DNA from: Bacteroides acidifaciens
Lineage (GTDB): Bacteria > Bacteroidota > Bacteroidia > Bacteroidales > Bacteroidaceae
Length of the DNA: 51,082 nt
Assembly: GCF_024623065.1 (NCBI RefSeq)
Contig: NZ_JANJZR010000030.1
Coordinates: 1-51,082 of the forward strand
Direction: 5' to 3'
The notes beneath the pieces are model-generated. The model ran no database searches and was not told the origin of the DNA. It worked only from the letters and a program-made list of their open reading frames with translations. A program made the position numbers and the translations under genes. Numbering within the stretch: position 1 is the first letter of the stretch; each line of letters starts with the position of its first letter. Positions 1-8,721 of this stretch are shown here, piece by piece.

Positions 1-126
1 AAGTTTTCTATTAACAGCCAAGAGCGCAACTGTTAATACCCCTTCCGCCAACTACAGACGGACGCGACAAGAAAAGCCGGGGTAAGAGCTATAATATTAT
101 GACTGAAGAGAATTTAAACAGGCTCT

Positions 127-134
127 TATATTTG
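127..134 (+). promoter_or_regulatory. Bacteroides -7 element for the SDR gene
   Basis: TATATTTG matches the Bacteroides TAnnTTTG -7 element and lies 15 bases before the ATG at 150. It falls inside the possible 5' extension that begins at 99, which argues that the gene starts at 150. Bases 1-126 hold no gene I can support. Confidence 0.6.
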
Positions 135-149
135 CTGGAAATATATTAT

Positions 150-959
150 ATGCAGTCACAGATTATTCTTATCACCGGAGCGTCTTCTGGTTTTGGAAAG
201 TTCACAGCTCAAATGTTATCGGAACAAGGGCACATCGTTTACGGAACAAGCCGGAAAGCTTCCGAAAATATGAACAATGTAAAAATGCTTGTTGTCGATG
301 TCACCAGTCCTCTTTCCATCCGTCAGGCGGTAGAACAGATAATATCGGAACAGGGACGGATTGATGTATTGATTAATAATGCCGGTATAGGCATCAGTGG
401 TGCGCTCGAACTAGCCACGGAAGACGAGGTAAACAAACAGATGAATACCAATTTCTTCGGTGTAGTGAATATGTGCAGGGAAGTACTACCTGTCATGCGC
501 AAGGCACGAAAAGGAAAGATTATCAATATCAGTTCCATCGGTGGGGTGACGGGTATCCCCTATCAGGGATTTTATTCGGCTTCAAAATTTGCCGTAGAAG
601 GATATAGTGAGGCCTTAGCACTGGAAGTGCATCCGTTTAATATTAAAGTATGTTTGGTAGAGCCGGGAGATTTTAATACCGGATTTACGGATAATCGGAA
701 TATTTCCGAACTAACAAGACTGGATGCTGATTATGGAGAAAGTTTCCTGAAATCGCTGAAGATTATAGAAAAAGAAGAGCGCAATGGATGCCATCCACGG
801 AAGCTGGCTGCTGCAATCTGCAAAATAGTGGTTTGCAAAAATCCGCCTTTCCGAACTAAAGTAGGGCCGTTGGTGCAAGTCTTGTTTGCAAAAAGCAAAA
901 GATGGTTGCCCGATGCGGTAATGCAGTATGCCCTTCGGATATTTTACGCTATAAAATAA
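150..959 (+). CDS. Short-chain dehydrogenase/reductase (SDR), classical type
   Basis: A cytosolic NAD(P)-dependent oxidoreductase of the classical SDR family; the substrate cannot be told from sequence. The Rossmann fold opens a few residues after the chosen start with TGASSGFG, the NNAG motif follows, and the catalytic Ser (NISSIGG) and YSASK motif are intact. Length is about 269 residues, normal for the family with a somewhat extended C-terminus. An upstream ATG at 99 would add 17 residues before the glycine motif, but a good -7 promoter element lies inside that stretch, so I chose 150. It stands alone on the plus strand and is followed at once by a hairpin terminator. It shows no visible link to the glycan genes further on. 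Confidence 0.88.
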   Translation: MQSQIILITGASSGFGKFTAQMLSEQGHIVYGTSRKASENMNNVKMLVVDVTSPLSIRQAVEQIISEQGRIDVLINNAGIGISGALELATEDEVNKQMNTNFFGVVNMCREVLPVMRKARKGKIINISSIGGVTGIPYQGFYSASKFAVEGYSEALALEVHPFNIKVCLVEPGDFNTGFTDNRNISELTRLDADYGESFLKSLKIIEKEERNGCHPRKLAAAICKIVVCKNPPFRTKVGPLVQVLFAKSKRWLPDAVMQYALRIFYAIK

Positions 960-962
960 TGA

Positions 963-994
963 TTTAGGCACGGATTACGTGCCTAAACTTTTTT
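963..994 (+). terminator. Rho-independent terminator after the SDR gene
   Basis: A 10-bp perfect stem (TTTAGGCACG with CGTGCCTAAA, 5-base loop) is followed by a T-run on the plus strand, directly after the SDR stop codon. It separates the SDR from the convergent gene ending at 1005. Confidence 0.85.
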
Positions 995-1004
995 CTACTT
1001 CTGA

Positions 1005-1733
1005 CTAGTTCTTTGGAACTAATTCCAAAAACATCGTTGTAGTCAATAATATAGCCAGTCCGACACAGACAGTAATCAACAACCAATTAATATATTTCGC
1101 TTTCGGCTTCGTATCGGCATGCAGATTATTCAGGAAATATTCTCTGAAGAAGAGGTACAGTCCCGGAATTGTTGCGCTTGCCAACAGAAAATCTTCGGGA
1201 ATTTGGAAGAAATAAGTCTTGGACAATCCTATCAATGACCAATGGCAAAGGAAAAGCACCAAAAACATATTAACCTTGTGGGCAAACAGCAATAACAATC
1301 CGATAGTAAATACCACCACAGAGCAAGGCATTACCGGAGAAGTCATTTCCGGAAAAGAAAGTCCGCGTGCCAGTGATACCAAAGGATATATGAAAGGCAT
1401 TGCCAACAGGATATAGGATAATATATCATATTTATGAGTACGTTCAAAAGTCGTATATCCTGTAATCGCGTCCCATATCCAAATAATAGCCATGACTCCC
1501 CAAAACATTGCCATCACTCCATTATAACTGCGTTCCTCGCAATAGATATAATAGTAAATGATAGAAATCCATCCATAAAGTCCCATCATATAAAACTTCA
1601 TAGCCATCTTTACCCATGGACGCGGTTTGCTGATAAGTAATGCCGTCAGCGCGATACCAATAAGAATAATAACTATCTGTAAAATCCAGGTAGCTGAATT
1701 ATAATATGCGATTGTCCTCCAAAAAATCTCCAT
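1005..1733 (-). CDS. Multi-pass membrane protein, DUF6064-like
   Basis: A 242-residue integral membrane protein with about seven hydrophobic segments spread over its whole length, including one near residues 15-35 and a last one near 215-237, and short polar loops. I see no transporter signature or catalytic motif. Size and composition resemble the DUF6064 family of uncharacterised bacterial membrane proteins; that assignment is from memory and tentative. It lies 13 bases downstream of the small ThrE subunit on the same strand and is probably co-transcribed with the exporter genes. Whether it acts in the same process is unknown. Confidence 0.7.
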   Translation of the reverse strand: MEIFWRTIAYYNSATWILQIVIILIGIALTALLISKPRPWVKMAMKFYMMGLYGWISIIYYYIYCEERSYNGVMAMFWGVMAIIWIWDAITGYTTFERTHKYDILSYILLAMPFIYPLVSLARGLSFPEMTSPVMPCSVVVFTIGLLLLFAHKVNMFLVLFLCHWSLIGLSKTYFFQIPEDFLLASATIPGLYLFFREYFLNNLHADTKPKAKYINWLLITVCVGLAILLTTTMFLELVPKN

Positions 1734-1746
1734 AAAAATAGTTTAA

Positions 1747-2232
1747 TTAATGTCTTGTTAAAGAAAAAGCCCGGTGTGGTAACAGGAACATAGGGAATGT
1801 GGCTCCTACCGCCAACATAAATATAACAGTGCTGGCTATCAAAGTATTGGAGAAAAACATACCCATGAATTTATCCAGTTGCTCCGGGTCATTCATATTC
1901 TGTAAACACATAATCAATGAGAATACCATGTTATAAGCAAACTTGCCTGGAATCATCGGAAGCAACGCAGGAATATAAAGAACTGTCATAGGACAATATA
2001 CTTTTTTTCCTAACCATAAACTACCAAAACCAATTATGAGTCCGGCAAACAAGGAAGCGGTAGCAATATCCACCCCTAAATAAGTCATCAAACAAAAACG
2101 GCAAGCGTGTCCCAATGCCGCCAATATAGCAATCATTTTGAATGCACGCAAAGGTGGGTCGGAAATCGCACCAAATCCTATACCTGCTACTGCTGCAAAA
2201 AATCCGTCAGTAAGAATGTCAAGTGCTATCAT
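1747..2232 (-). CDS. Threonine/serine exporter family, small membrane subunit (ThrE C-terminal-like, DUF3815)
   Basis: A 161-residue protein with four to five hydrophobic helices. It corresponds to the C-terminal membrane domain of ThrE, the Thr/Ser exporter, which in many Bacteroidetes is encoded as a separate small subunit. The glycine-rich FFAAVAGIGFGAISDPP start and the PALLPMIPGKFAYN segment are typical of this half. Its start is one base from the end of the larger ThrE gene upstream, so the two are translationally coupled and should act as one inner-membrane exporter. Substrate (Thr/Ser) is inferred from family membership only. Confidence 0.85.
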   Translation of the reverse strand: MIALDILTDGFFAAVAGIGFGAISDPPLRAFKMIAILAALGHACRFCLMTYLGVDIATASLFAGLIIGFGSLWLGKKVYCPMTVLYIPALLPMIPGKFAYNMVFSLIMCLQNMNDPEQLDKFMGMFFSNTLIASTVIFMLAVGATFPMFLLPHRAFSLTRH

Positions 2233-2233
2233 A

Positions 2234-3001
2234 TTAAATTAAACTGTTTTTTACCATTAATAATGTGAAAGAAAGTCCGATTGCGATGCTGACAATAAGT
2301 AAAGACGCTTCCGTCAGACGGGCAAATCCTGTCAGGACATATCCTTCGACTACATCAATCACGCCATTAATCAAAGGAACACCGGGTACGAGATAAAGTA
2401 CGCTGGTTGCCATTGCAATTTCGGATGTCGTATCAAAAATCAGAGCTGTGGAAGCACATAGGGATGCAACGAAAGCCGAGACTATAAATACAATATAGTG
2501 GTTCATTTTCTTTTTCTGCATCTGTTGTTTCAGGTAAAATCCTGTAATGGTGGCTGAGAAGACAATCCCCATAGAAATCAAGTCGCCTCCGAACAGTTTG
2601 CAGAAAGAAGCATTGGCAAAGCCTACCAATAATAACACAAAAAGAGGATGTATCATCGGAGCGGAAACAATTTTCCTGTATTTCTCTGTCAGTTCTTCCA
2701 ACGAGAGATGATTGTCTAACGCTTCCCAACTTAACGCACTTAGCTCTGAATTATGCTCGAAACTAATAGGATGGGCAGGAATATCTATAACCTCATTACA
2801 GGCTTCGTTTGTTTCCTTGTCTATAATTGTAAGAATGATATTTTTATGAAATACACCTAATTTTACATCTAAGCCAAAAGCTTCTCCGATACGTTTGGAG
2901 TTACGTACAACTCGCGAGGTATGTACTCCCGCCCCCATTAAATGGGCTGAATATTCTGCAATAAACTTACCTATGGATAATAAAGATTCGCTTGTCTTCA
3001 T
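2234..3001 (-). CDS. Threonine/serine exporter family, large subunit (ThrE N-terminal-like, DUF1212)
   Basis: A protein of about 255 residues. The N-terminal half is soluble and carries the family hallmark AEYSAHLMGAGVHTSRV, in which the MGAG..T.RV stretch is typical of DUF1212. The C-terminal half has about five membrane helices with the conserved YLVPGVPLINGV segment. I start it at 3001 because the reading frame extends to 3037 only through a -7 promoter element and the family motif begins shortly after residue 10. It heads a three-gene leftward operon with the small exporter subunit and the membrane protein that follows. The family exports Thr/Ser by proton motive force; the substrate is not proven here. 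Confidence 0.87.
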   Translation of the reverse strand: MKTSESLLSIGKFIAEYSAHLMGAGVHTSRVVRNSKRIGEAFGLDVKLGVFHKNIILTIIDKETNEACNEVIDIPAHPISFEHNSELSALSWEALDNHLSLEELTEKYRKIVSAPMIHPLFVLLLVGFANASFCKLFGGDLISMGIVFSATITGFYLKQQMQKKKMNHYIVFIVSAFVASLCASTALIFDTTSEIAMATSVLYLVPGVPLINGVIDVVEGYVLTGFARLTEASLLIVSIAIGLSFTLLMVKNSLI

Positions 3002-3026
3002 GAACGTGACATTTTTTAATCGGGCG

Positions 3027-3034
3027 CAAAAGTA
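3027..3034 (-). promoter_or_regulatory. Bacteroides -7 element for the ThrE operon
   Basis: Read on the minus strand this is TACTTTTG, a match to TAnnTTTG, about 25 bases before the ATG at 3001. It supports that start over the longer frame beginning at 3037. Confidence 0.6.
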
Positions 3035-3096
3035 CAAAAAAGAGTTCTAGGAGCAAGCCTTATTTCTGAATATTTTCTCACAAAATATCCGGGAAC

Positions 3097-3150
3097 AAAA
3101 AACGCAGTCTTTCATAGAGTTCCCCAATGAACTGCTACGAAAGACTGCGT
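3097..3150 (-). terminator. Rho-independent terminator after the sigma/anti-sigma pair
   Basis: Inverted arms 3102-3113 and 3139-3150 (ACGCAGTCTTTC and its complement, 12 bp perfect) are followed on the minus strand by a T-run (A-run at 3097-3102). It lies downstream of the leftward sigma/anti-sigma unit and upstream of the ThrE operon. Confidence 0.8.
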
Positions 3151-3197
3151 CAATCTTTTCATGCCTTAACTAATCTAACTAACTTTATCTAACCTAA

Positions 3198-3449
3198 TTA
3201 CAAAATATCCGAAAAATCTTTTATACTACTAATAATCCTATCTTTCAATATCTTATTTTCAACTATTGAAAAATCGCAGGCAACGTTTGCCGGGGCTAAT
3301 AATATAGCTTTAGCTTCTTCTGCATCTGCCATCTCTTCCGGATGCTTCTTGAAATAGCATTCCCATTGGGAAGCTAATTGTGGAGTTACACCCAGCACAT
3401 AGTTGATGAAATCATCATCCGTCAAAAAATCCTTTACCTTAGAGTACAT
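3198..3449 (-). CDS. Short FecR-like anti-sigma N-terminal domain protein (83 aa)
   Basis: The 83 residues match in pattern the cytoplasmic anti-sigma domain at the start of Bacteroides FecR-type anti-sigma factors: a DDDFINYVLG segment, a W.CYFKKHPE segment, an EEAKAIL helix and a final LKDRIISSI helix. A full FecR protein would continue with a membrane helix and a periplasmic FecR domain to more than 300 residues. Here the frame stops after the anti-sigma part, and a terminator follows. It lies 83 bases downstream of the ECF sigma gene and is probably co-transcribed. I infer a soluble protein that binds the neighbouring sigma factor. It could instead be the stump of a decayed FecR gene. Confidence 0.65.
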   Translation of the reverse strand: MYSKVKDFLTDDDFINYVLGVTPQLASQWECYFKKHPEEMADAEEAKAILLAPANVACDFSIVENKILKDRIISSIKDFSDIL

Positions 3450-3532
3450 ATCGCATCCTTTTTTAAGCGTTTACATAAATAGGACGGCATTCTCCTGTAT
3501 ATGTACTCAACAAAATAACCTTTTTACTAATA

Positions 3533-4084
3533 TTAACTTGCCAATGTGCGCAACTTGGACAGTCCGCGATGCATCAAGTTGCGTACAGACTGGTAATTCA
3601 TGTTCATAATCTCACAGATATCTTCATATTTCTTTTCTTCTATATAATATAAGGTAAGTGCTTCGCGCTGGCGGGGCGATAATTGGTTTAGTAAACGCTT
3701 TATCAATGAAAATTCGTTCTTACGTTGCTCATTTTCCATATAATCGTCTTCTACATCTGTAGGAGTCGGCAGATTCACCTCTTCTATAGAGGTATCAGAC
3801 ATATACATACGTTTGCGAAGTTCATCGCAAAGCTTATTTTTTAATGAGATGAACAAATATGACCTTACATTATCAATAGCGCCTAATTCGGTTCTTTTAG
3901 TATAGAGTTTCACGAAAACATCATGGATGCAGTCTTGAAGTAACTCTTTATCAATAGTCAGCTTTAACCCGTAATTAAAAAGGATGTTGATATGCGAATC
4001 ATACAATTGAGAAAAAGCTGCCATATTTCCCGCTTGAAAAGAAGCGAATAAAGTCTCGGTTGAATTATTAGTTTGTTCCATCAT
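3533..4084 (-). CDS. ECF-type RNA polymerase sigma-70 factor (Bacteroidetes expansion family)
   Basis: An extracytoplasmic-function sigma factor of about 184 residues. Region 2 runs roughly from residue 15 to 85 (AFSQLYDSH, LLQDCIHDVFVKLY). Region 4 is near 130-180, with LSPRQREALTLYYIEEKKY followed by the helix-turn-helix MNYQSVRNLMHRGLSKLR. The acidic linker (DVEDDYMENEQ) between them is normal. The frame is open to 4114, but a -7 promoter element sits at 4112-4119, so the start is the ATG at 4084 or the adjacent one at 4081. The short anti-sigma-like gene follows. Such pairs usually answer to a SusC-like transducer with an STN domain. None is adjacent here, and the only one in the window is 42 kb away. 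Confidence 0.9.
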   Translation of the reverse strand: MMEQTNNSTETLFASFQAGNMAAFSQLYDSHINILFNYGLKLTIDKELLQDCIHDVFVKLYTKRTELGAIDNVRSYLFISLKNKLCDELRKRMYMSDTSIEEVNLPTPTDVEDDYMENEQRKNEFSLIKRLLNQLSPRQREALTLYYIEEKKYEDICEIMNMNYQSVRNLMHRGLSKLRTLAS

Positions 4085-4111
4085 AGCACTAATTCGATTG
4101 ATTTGATGTTG

Positions 4112-4119
4112 CAAAACTA
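4112..4119 (-). promoter_or_regulatory. -7 element for the ECF sigma gene
   Basis: Minus-strand TAGTTTTG matches TAnnTTTG and lies about 28 bases before the ATG at 4084. No clear -33 TTTG is visible. Confidence 0.45.
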
Positions 4120-4210
4120 AGCAGTATCGACCGTAACCTTAGGTAAAATCTGGTTTGTGGATTGAAAAAACAAGTATCATGTTTTATAACACTCTTTTAC
4201 TAGAAATTAC

Positions 4211-4255
4211 TGATGAAAAAGAAAAATCCCGCTGAAGGCAAATCAGCGGGATTTT
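4211..4255 (-). terminator. Rho-independent terminator of the large lipoprotein gene
   Basis: Arms 4223-4235 and 4243-4255 form a 13-bp perfect stem with a CCCGCTGA core and a 7-base loop. A T-rich tail on the minus strand comes from the A-rich run at 4211-4226. It sits just after the stop of the gene ending at 4261 and insulates it from the sigma gene. Confidence 0.88.
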
Positions 4256-4260
4256 CTGTT

Positions 4261-7200
4261 TTATAACTTATGAAACCAATAAATACCTTCTTTCATGTCT
4301 GGTATCTTTAATTTATACAATCCGTTTATTTTCAATGAATTATTGGTAGTTTCTATCTTTCCGGAGCTTGGATGAATGTATTTTAAGGCATACTTTCCGG
4401 ACGATAATTGAATAGGGATTTCTGTTCCCGACTTGGAATAAATGATACTTCCAATATCAGATTTTACCAATTTCTTGTACTCATCAGTATTTGTTTCTTC
4501 CACTTCCATTATCGCAGCATCCCTTAGAAAGACTTTGTCTGTGCACGGAATTACAGGACATGAACCACCCGCCATGAATATTGCCCATCCCATAGCCGGA
4601 TAATTCTGTGCATAGAACGTCACTGCCTTCTGAGGAAATTTCTGACGATACTCATTTACCGCTTTGTACGCTTCACTGAAAGTAACTTTCCCTACTTTCA
4701 TCTTACGCATATGCTGGCGGGGAGCCATGTTCTTTCCGCCTTCCGGTGCAAAGATTCCATCCGTCTTGTAATGCCAATAGCGGATATCAATAATGTCTAC
4801 CACGGCAGCCCGTTTAGAATCTGCTAGAATGGCATCCTGCACATCTTTTGTTGTACTCAATGCAACTTTTGCCTTCTTGCCGGTTTCCGCTTCCCACTCG
4901 GTTATGACATCCAGCCAAAACTGCACGAAGTGTAACGGACCTGTGAATTCAGCACTTGTCAGTTGGATGACATTCGAATTATCAGCGAAGTTATCCAGAC
5001 ATTGACGGATATATTGCTTGTGCAGTTCGCGACGTACCGGATGAGTAATATCGTAGAACATATCTGCCACGAAGATTCGTTTGTCCCCGGCAAACGGAAC
5101 AGGTTCCGGAAATCCGGTCTGGTTGATATTGTTACTGCTTCTCCACGGACTATCCACCCAGTGTGCGCCAGCTTCAATAATATTATGCTGAAAGTAGTTT
5201 TCGTGGAATAAAAGCAGTCCATCTTCACTCCCTTTTTCCGCAAATTCCTTCAATCGTGCCCAATACCATGCGTTTGGACGGTTCAAGTCATACTTGCTTA
5301 ACCCCTCCCAGGCAGTTCCCTGGCCACTACGTCCGAAAGGCTGTTCGTAGAAAGGTCCCCATACATCTCCATCCCGACGGCGAACACGTTCATGGTCATC
5401 CCGGCGACGGTCGTACCACAATCCGTAATTTTGGTCAAAGACAAGAATATTCTTCAGCTTCATAAAGTTGACGACAGAATCAATACGGTCTGTCAACCCC
5501 AGTCCTTCACGCCCCGGAACAAAGCGGGTAATGGCAGGACTTGCCTTTTTCAAGAAACTGGTTTTGAGTTTACCATTCCACCAAGGAGTGGTATGACTGC
5601 CACCTACCAGTAAGGCACCGTCCTTTTGGATACGTCCGTTGGTAATAGTTACTTCCGGTTGTGCCGACAATTTGTTGAAGGTGTTCTTTTTCTCTCTTAT
5701 ATCATCAACTGATTTTATTCCGGCTGACGCTACCGAAGGAGAAAACTTCTTTTCTTCAATCCTGTTGGCATACAAGTAATGTTCGTCCGTCAGTTCCACC
5801 AATTTGCGATAGTGTTCCAGGCTTTGTTCCATCAAAGGAATAGCTTCTTCAAGATTCTTAATCTCTTTTCCCCATTGATAATCCAATACCAGTTTGGCAG
5901 CTTTCACTTTCAGGTTGAACGCATACGCAAATTCACGATAACAATGCATATCATTCTGCAAACGTGCGAATTCATCCTTATTTGAAGAGACGGAACCTGC
6001 TGCTTTATCAATAGCCGCTACTGCTTTATCTCCATGTTCTATTACTTGAGCAACAATATCCAAAGGCATTTCACCTACATGAGATTGCTTTTTCCATTCT
6101 TTCTCTACATACTCTATCAGCTTCTCTCCTTCCGGTCCGCAGCTTTCATAGAATCCCGGATAGATCGTATATTTGTACGGATTGACAAGCTGACTCATAA
6201 ACATACCCAGTAATAACGTTTGGCGATTTCCCTCTGTGATACCGAAGCGACGTAACAACTTCGGAGCAATTTCCCCGCTTTCTTCGTATGCCACACGGAT
6301 ATTACTTGCATTTTCGTCAGAAGTTCCGTAGAACTTGCCCAACTGATGGTCCCAGTAACCCATTTCATCTGTACGGTCGCGATGGCAGTTCCATGCATAA
6401 CGTCCCCAAGTCTGGTACCAGATCCAATCACGATCCAACTGGAATTCACGTTCATTGTTCGGCAATTTGTCAGCTGTATAAGGCCAATCCCAATATGAAG
6501 CCTGCGGATAAAGGTGCAACGCATTGGCACCATGTACATTGTGCATGGCAGTTACCGCCTTTTGGACGAAATCCGGAGAACCCCACCGGAACGGTTCCAA
6601 ATTTGCCAAGATATGTACGTTACTGATATGAATGGAACCCAACGAACTCAAATCCGTATGAATCTTCGACCAAGGACCGCGTGGTTCGTAAGTCGTCAGA
6701 GATTCACCGTTGTATTTATGCATCGTATAAAGATTCTTATAGAGCGGCAACGCAGCATCCATCACCAATTTGCAATCTGTATCATGCGCACGCAGCAAGA
6801 GAGGCGGTTCATCCGTACGTCCCAATGCCTGCAATCCGTCTTTCACTCCCGGAATAATTGTTTTTGTAAACCATTCCACGTCGTCCTCCACTGTACACAT
6901 TGCTTCACCCAGACAAACAAGTAATCCTACATTGGGATATTTCTCAATGAAAGCGGCAATACTCTTACGTGTATAATCGGCAATCAGAGGAGTAATAGGA
7001 CGGTTACGGTCCTGTGTTTTCAGTCCGTAATGTTCAGCAAAAGGTTTGGAAAGAATGATATTGTAAAACATCTGTATGACAAAGATGCCGCGCTTGTCTG
7101 CTTCTTCCGTGAGGAAGGAAAACATTTCTTCATTCATTTTGAAGGTTTCTTCATCTACTTCCAATGCAAACGGATAATCTTCCAATTTCACCAATGACGC

Positions 7201-7791
7201 AAACGGATGACCATTCCAAAGATATAGCGAATTCATGCGGTTGGCAACCAGCATATCCAAGTATTTAATCCACTGTTCCTTATCATAAAACCAGGGGAAA
7301 CTTTCCGGTGTATACGGATATTCATACACACCATGTCCCGGCAGATAGGTCATCTTCTGTAAACCCACACAAGCGCCGCGAAGTACCATTTCCGGTCCGT
7401 CCTTCAACTCTTCCGGAAAGTCCAGTTTCCCTTCCGAATCATTCACACGGTCTATCAGTTCACGGCATCCGTAGATTACGCCGCTGCCGTCTCTGCCGGA
7501 GACTTTGGTAAGATTGCCGGCAGTCGTAATATGAAAACCCTCTTTTTTCAGAGTGGTATCATTTACCTCTGTCAGCAGAATTGTCTTTATTTCCGGATCG
7601 GAGAATGTGGTGTCCCCCTGTTGCATCATTACCTGATAGCCTGCTTTATCCAAGGTAGTCTGTAACTGTTCCGCACCGAACAGGACACGGTTCGACGCAT
7701 CCGGCGGAGTCATAATTTTCACGGTTTGCTTGCCGCACGCTGTCAATAGCAGTGCGCATGCCGCAAACATGAATAATTTGGTATTTTTCAT
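4261..7791 (-). CDS. Very large lipoprotein: alpha-glucuronidase/GH20-like N-terminal half plus DUF6298-like C-terminal half
   Basis: This 1176-residue protein has a lipoprotein signal (LLLTAC, Cys19). The residues after Cys (GKQT) are not acidic, so a periplasm-facing anchor is likely. Residues about 24-130 resemble the small alpha/beta domain before GH20, GH67 and GH115 barrels (RVLFGAEQLQTTL, GVIYGCRELIDR). About 135-460 looks like a TIM barrel (KYLDMLVANRMNSLYLWNGH, GLLVCLGEAM), followed by a helical region to about 690. About 700-1090 is a second enzyme-like part (VFDQNYGLWYDRRRDDHERV, LLLFHENYFQHNI), recalling DUF6298. A small beta domain ends the protein. Neighbouring operons are RG-II-directed, so pectin side-chain cleavage is a reasonable guess. 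I cannot assign a family or residues with certainty. Confidence 0.72.
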   Translation of the reverse strand: MKNTKLFMFAACALLLTACGKQTVKIMTPPDASNRVLFGAEQLQTTLDKAGYQVMMQQGDTTFSDPEIKTILLTEVNDTTLKKEGFHITTAGNLTKVSGRDGSGVIYGCRELIDRVNDSEGKLDFPEELKDGPEMVLRGACVGLQKMTYLPGHGVYEYPYTPESFPWFYDKEQWIKYLDMLVANRMNSLYLWNGHPFASLVKLEDYPFALEVDEETFKMNEEMFSFLTEEADKRGIFVIQMFYNIILSKPFAEHYGLKTQDRNRPITPLIADYTRKSIAAFIEKYPNVGLLVCLGEAMCTVEDDVEWFTKTIIPGVKDGLQALGRTDEPPLLLRAHDTDCKLVMDAALPLYKNLYTMHKYNGESLTTYEPRGPWSKIHTDLSSLGSIHISNVHILANLEPFRWGSPDFVQKAVTAMHNVHGANALHLYPQASYWDWPYTADKLPNNEREFQLDRDWIWYQTWGRYAWNCHRDRTDEMGYWDHQLGKFYGTSDENASNIRVAYEESGEIAPKLLRRFGITEGNRQTLLLGMFMSQLVNPYKYTIYPGFYESCGPEGEKLIEYVEKEWKKQSHVGEMPLDIVAQVIEHGDKAVAAIDKAAGSVSSNKDEFARLQNDMHCYREFAYAFNLKVKAAKLVLDYQWGKEIKNLEEAIPLMEQSLEHYRKLVELTDEHYLYANRIEEKKFSPSVASAGIKSVDDIREKKNTFNKLSAQPEVTITNGRIQKDGALLVGGSHTTPWWNGKLKTSFLKKASPAITRFVPGREGLGLTDRIDSVVNFMKLKNILVFDQNYGLWYDRRRDDHERVRRRDGDVWGPFYEQPFGRSGQGTAWEGLSKYDLNRPNAWYWARLKEFAEKGSEDGLLLFHENYFQHNIIEAGAHWVDSPWRSSNNINQTGFPEPVPFAGDKRIFVADMFYDITHPVRRELHKQYIRQCLDNFADNSNVIQLTSAEFTGPLHFVQFWLDVITEWEAETGKKAKVALSTTKDVQDAILADSKRAAVVDIIDIRYWHYKTDGIFAPEGGKNMAPRQHMRKMKVGKVTFSEAYKAVNEYRQKFPQKAVTFYAQNYPAMGWAIFMAGGSCPVIPCTDKVFLRDAAIMEVEETNTDEYKKLVKSDIGSIIYSKSGTEIPIQLSSGKYALKYIHPSSGKIETTNNSLKINGLYKLKIPDMKEGIYWFHKL

Positions 7792-8075
7792 TCTTCTGAT
7801 ATATGTTATTAATTATATAAATTCTGTTCTTCTCTAAGAAGAAGACGAAATAACCGCTTGTTTGTACTCATTCGCCCATTATTCCACTATTCAAGACCAT
7901 ATTACCGTTAATTAACTTGTGACAGTATGTAATTCCCTCATTCTTTAAAAGTTATACTTATATCCTGAACACACTGGATGACATGCTTGCGGAAGTCTAG
8001 GAATAACACAGTCTGTTGGTATCATGCTACGGACTGAATTTTATCGTATATTTGCATATTATTATTCTCACAATT
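7792..8075. promoter_or_regulatory. Divergent intergenic region with a promoter for the GNAT gene
   Basis: This 284-base gap separates the leftward lipoprotein gene from the rightward GNAT gene. On the plus strand TATATTTG at 8047-8054 matches the -7 element, 21 bases before the ATG at 8076. I see no convincing minus-strand promoter for the large gene and no further reading frame. Confidence 0.5.
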
Positions 8076-8609
8076 ATGCAAATATATATAGAAACACCCC
8101 GCTTGATTCTCCGTGATTGGAAAGAGGAAGATATTCCGGCATTCGCCCATATGAATGCCGACCCTCATGTAATGGAATTTTTTCTCAATCCGTTAACTGC
8201 GGAAGAGACGTTTGCTTTTTACCAACGTATTCAAAAGGAATTTCAAACCTATGGTTTCGGACTGTATGCCGTTGAGCATAAAGAAGACCATGCGTTTATG
8301 GGATATACCGGGCTGCATCAAATTACATTTGATGTAGACTTTGCGCCGGGAGTAGAAATCGGCTGGCGACTGGGACATGAATATTGGGGACATGGCTACG
8401 CTCCTGAAGCTGCAAGCGCTTGCATGGGATACACTCGTAAGCAATTGGATATTAAAGAGCTATATTCGTTTACATCTTTACCAAACCTCCGTTCGGAACG
8501 TGTAATGCAGAAGATAGGCATGGAACGTATGAAAGAGTTCGACCACCCGCTTGTTCCTGCTGACCATCCACTGTGCAGACATGTAGTTTATCATATGAAT
8601 TTAAGGTAA
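8076..8609 (+). CDS. GNAT family N-acetyltransferase (RimJ/RimL type)
   Basis: A 177-residue acetyltransferase of the RimJ/RimL-like GNAT group. It begins with the typical IETPRLILRDWKEEDIP, contains the acetyl-CoA binding loop GWRLGHEYWGHGYAPEA, and ends with LPNLRSERVMQKIGM, the usual N-acetyltransferase C-terminal pattern. It is cytosolic; the acceptor (protein N-terminus or small amine) is unknown. I start it at 8076, not at 8016, because the family pattern begins there and a -7 promoter element lies just upstream at 8047-8054. It is a single gene flanked by oppositely oriented genes, with no visible link to polysaccharide use. Confidence 0.87.
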   Translation: MQIYIETPRLILRDWKEEDIPAFAHMNADPHVMEFFLNPLTAEETFAFYQRIQKEFQTYGFGLYAVEHKEDHAFMGYTGLHQITFDVDFAPGVEIGWRLGHEYWGHGYAPEAASACMGYTRKQLDIKELYSFTSLPNLRSERVMQKIGMERMKEFDHPLVPADHPLCRHVVYHMNLR

Positions 8610-8638
8610 AAGATGAGGGCTGTGAGGGGTAAAAAGAA

Positions 8639-8671
8639 AAGTCCTTCCGGATTTTATTTTCAGAAGGACTT
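8639..8671 (+). terminator. Weak hairpin after the GNAT gene
   Basis: Arms AAGTCCTTC (8639-8647) and GAAGGACTT (8663-8671) enclose a 15-base T-rich loop, 30 bases after the GNAT stop codon. No T-run follows, so the terminator function is tentative. Confidence 0.45.
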
Positions 8672-8721
8672 ATATCAATAGTTTCAGTTCCGCGGCAATT
8701 CGTTAGAAACAGTCTTTTGGG

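Noticed and set aside
99..149. Longer N-terminus for the first SDR
   Set aside because: A -7 promoter element lies inside it and the Rossmann motif directly follows the later ATG at 150.
1219..1640. Plus-strand frames within the membrane protein gene
   Set aside because: They are antisense to a continuous multi-helix membrane protein on the minus strand.
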